From: Chamaesiphon sp031376885
Lineage (GTDB): Bacteria > Cyanobacteriota > Cyanobacteriia > Cyanobacteriales > Chamaesiphonaceae
Assembly (NCBI GenBank): GCA_031376885.1
Contig: JANMEL010000278.1
Coordinates: 1 to 7,374, forward strand
Direction: 5' to 3'
DNA: 7,374 nucleotides
Under the pieces are notes generated by a model. The model did not search any database. It worked only from the letters and a program-made list of their open reading frames with translations, and was not told the origin of the DNA. The translations under genes and the position numbers were made by a program. Below, piece by piece: positions 7,201-7,374 of the stretch (its first letter is position 1; each line of letters starts with the position of its first letter).

Positions 7201-7374
7201 CCAAACCCAAACTCGCCGCACAACCTTTGATTGAATGCGCCGCGCGAAGTAAATTATGGATCTTTTTATCACCGCGATCGCATCCGAGAGTAACGAGTTC
7301 TGTTTCGATCGTCTCTAGCATCCCAGGTACTTCTAGGACGAACATTTGGTAAACTCGATCGCGCAAGTCGGGAT
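4217..7374 (-). CDS. cheA: Hybrid chemotaxis histidine kinase CheA with receiver domain, 5' partial
   Basis: This kinase autophosphorylates on an N-terminal Hpt domain and signals to CheY-type regulators, with a built-in receiver. Residues are counted from the TTG at 7364-7366. The Hpt domain (about 1-105) has phospho-His H44 in AAHSIKG. A second Hpt-like bundle (about 141-250) has D184 where the histidine would align. An acidic linker (about 260-345) carries three FDL(V/A)DIFD motifs, followed by a Lys/Pro-rich linker (about 385-410). The dimerisation domain spans about 411-575. The ATPase has an N box HLLRNAFDHG (604-613), G1 DDGRG (648-652), an F box around FDLLFYPGF (690-698) and G2 GRGMGLDIV (709-717). 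A CheW-like domain (about 748-895) and a receiver (927-1049) with D934/D935, phospho-acceptor D980, T1010 and K1032 complete it. The frame stays open upstream of the TTG (PDL before RDRVYQ), so the true start lies beyond the edge. Relatives include PixL and PilL. Confidence 0.96.
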   Translation of the reverse strand, partial: PDLRDRVYQMFVLEVPGMLETIETELVTLGCDRGDKKIHNLLRAAHSIKGCAASLGLETIRDLAHQIEAIFRTLNHPELPFDRPLEELLFQLYDCLYQLIIAEINRVPLSPDLNTTTQIVLAKLDESIGHFVIAGERVPHDLDLGIDITRSIFEVDVAPSLNRLAEILADPEAANTVVGEFRAQADVFTGIAELVTLPGFSQIAHATMAAFDRHPHRAHEICCFALADFYRGLETVLDGDRVSGGSISPEFAALMVSDPQSTMRDSEVPFDLADIFDRELGVDVIDDSFDLVDIFDIKELEPIAFATVADDLDLLFEEMISIPHMPIFQLGITKDLDFDLVDIFDQFPMGSVLDRSTAIRELIATISNDFDKLPPISQPDLIRAGIAPTPKTIKPAKVKKSRKASIPKPAELSVRVAVDRLDRMNNLVGELAIERHGLALHNQQINETVRALRSKCEEFQTIGDRMRQIADRISISDRSLFASQTVANNFSDRFDPLELDRYGQLHGIAQETLEQIAQIEEKIEDLALFTTQSDLQIDRQKQLIAHLRDDLRWSRMLPLGEILNRFPRTLHDLSIEYQKPCDLKITGAGVLVDKAALEKLFDPLVHLLRNAFDHGIDPPEIRNQNGKSERGLIEINAYHQGSQTVIEVRDDGRGIDLDRVKAKAISLGLINSTDPAVSKIIGGQSSEKNQIFDLLFYPGFSTTDRVTALSGRGMGLDIVREQIQAIKGKISIQSEWGRGTTFTLNIPLTLTIAQLMICQAGKAFYAFPADSIQRIVIPSPSQIKQQDLYRQLHWHHLTIPIYNLADLLAYSNPLAERSISQTLKTAVHNPIDWLAPILLISMGDRLIGLEIDRVISEQELTIKPFGKAITPPSYSYGCTILGDGSILPVLDAHTLIRTLIDSPQGRLRQRPKGSLPQPSRSTPTSIDSGKLILVVDDSVTSRQSLCLTLEKYGYRTLQAKDGQVALQLLREQKSEIELVICDVEMPNLNGFEFLNIRRQDPTITHVPIAMLTSRSNQKHREFATHLGAIEYFVKPYLETDFMTAIAKIVMS
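4236..4243. repeat. HIP1 octamer GCGATCGC
   Basis: An exact copy of the highly iterated palindrome of cyanobacteria lies near the 3' end of cheA. Confidence 0.85.
6338..6565 (-). repeat. Three copies of a FDL(V/A)DIFD-encoding motif in cheA
   Basis: Within the acidic linker of CheA, FDLADIFD (residues 268-275, bases 6542-6565), FDLVDIFD (287-294, bases 6485-6508) and FDLVDIFD (336-343, bases 6338-6361) are repeated. Copies 1 and 2 differ by one base in 24. Copies 2 and 3 are identical in protein but differ at five synonymous third positions. A degenerate LDLLFEE (310-316) lies between them. The alternating hydrophobic and acidic pattern suggests short amphipathic docking helices. The function is inferred. 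Confidence 0.85.
7274..7281. repeat. HIP1 octamer GCGATCGC
   Basis: A second exact HIP1 copy lies in the Hpt-coding part of cheA. Together with many CGATCG words it supports a cyanobacterial origin. Confidence 0.85.

Overview
The window is cyanobacterial. It contains two exact HIP1 octamers (GCGATCGC), a strong excess of CGATCG/GATCGA words, heptanucleotide tandem repeats of the type known from cyanobacterial spacers, a small protein resembling the cyanobacteria-restricted family DUF3146, and a hybrid CheA with receiver domain plus a partner CheW of the kind that controls phototaxis and type IV pili in these organisms. The GATCG-rich style recalls Chamaesiphon-like genomes, but the genus cannot be fixed from this sequence alone.

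Layout. Bases 1-346 hold no intact gene on the forward strand. The reverse strand carries one long reading frame with protein-like character interrupted by in-frame stops, probably an eroded gene. The forward strand then carries a DUF3146-like gene (347-610), tldD (710-2194) and tldE/pmbA (2346-3683). A near-perfect 35-base palindrome lies between tldE and the convergent reverse-strand genes. On the reverse strand, a large hybrid chemotaxis kinase (4217 to beyond the right edge) is followed by a short CheW (3766-4176). The kinase is cut at its 5' end by the window border.

How the genes work together. TldD and TldE form a heterodimeric zinc protease. TldD here has the HExxxH motif and a C-terminal Cys, while TldE lacks the metal site, as expected for the pair. 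CheA and CheW would form the core of a chemosensory array. The receptor, CheY and PatA-like partners are probably upstream of cheA, outside the window. The two gene pairs are functionally unrelated and are separated by the palindrome.

I see no clearly new system. The most interesting points are three conserved FDL(V/A)DIFD peptides in the CheA linker (two encoded with different synonymous codons), a second Hpt-like bundle without its histidine, a G-quadruplex-prone repeat in the cheA-cheW spacer, the eroded gene at the left edge, and a sharp strand-composition flip inside tldD.
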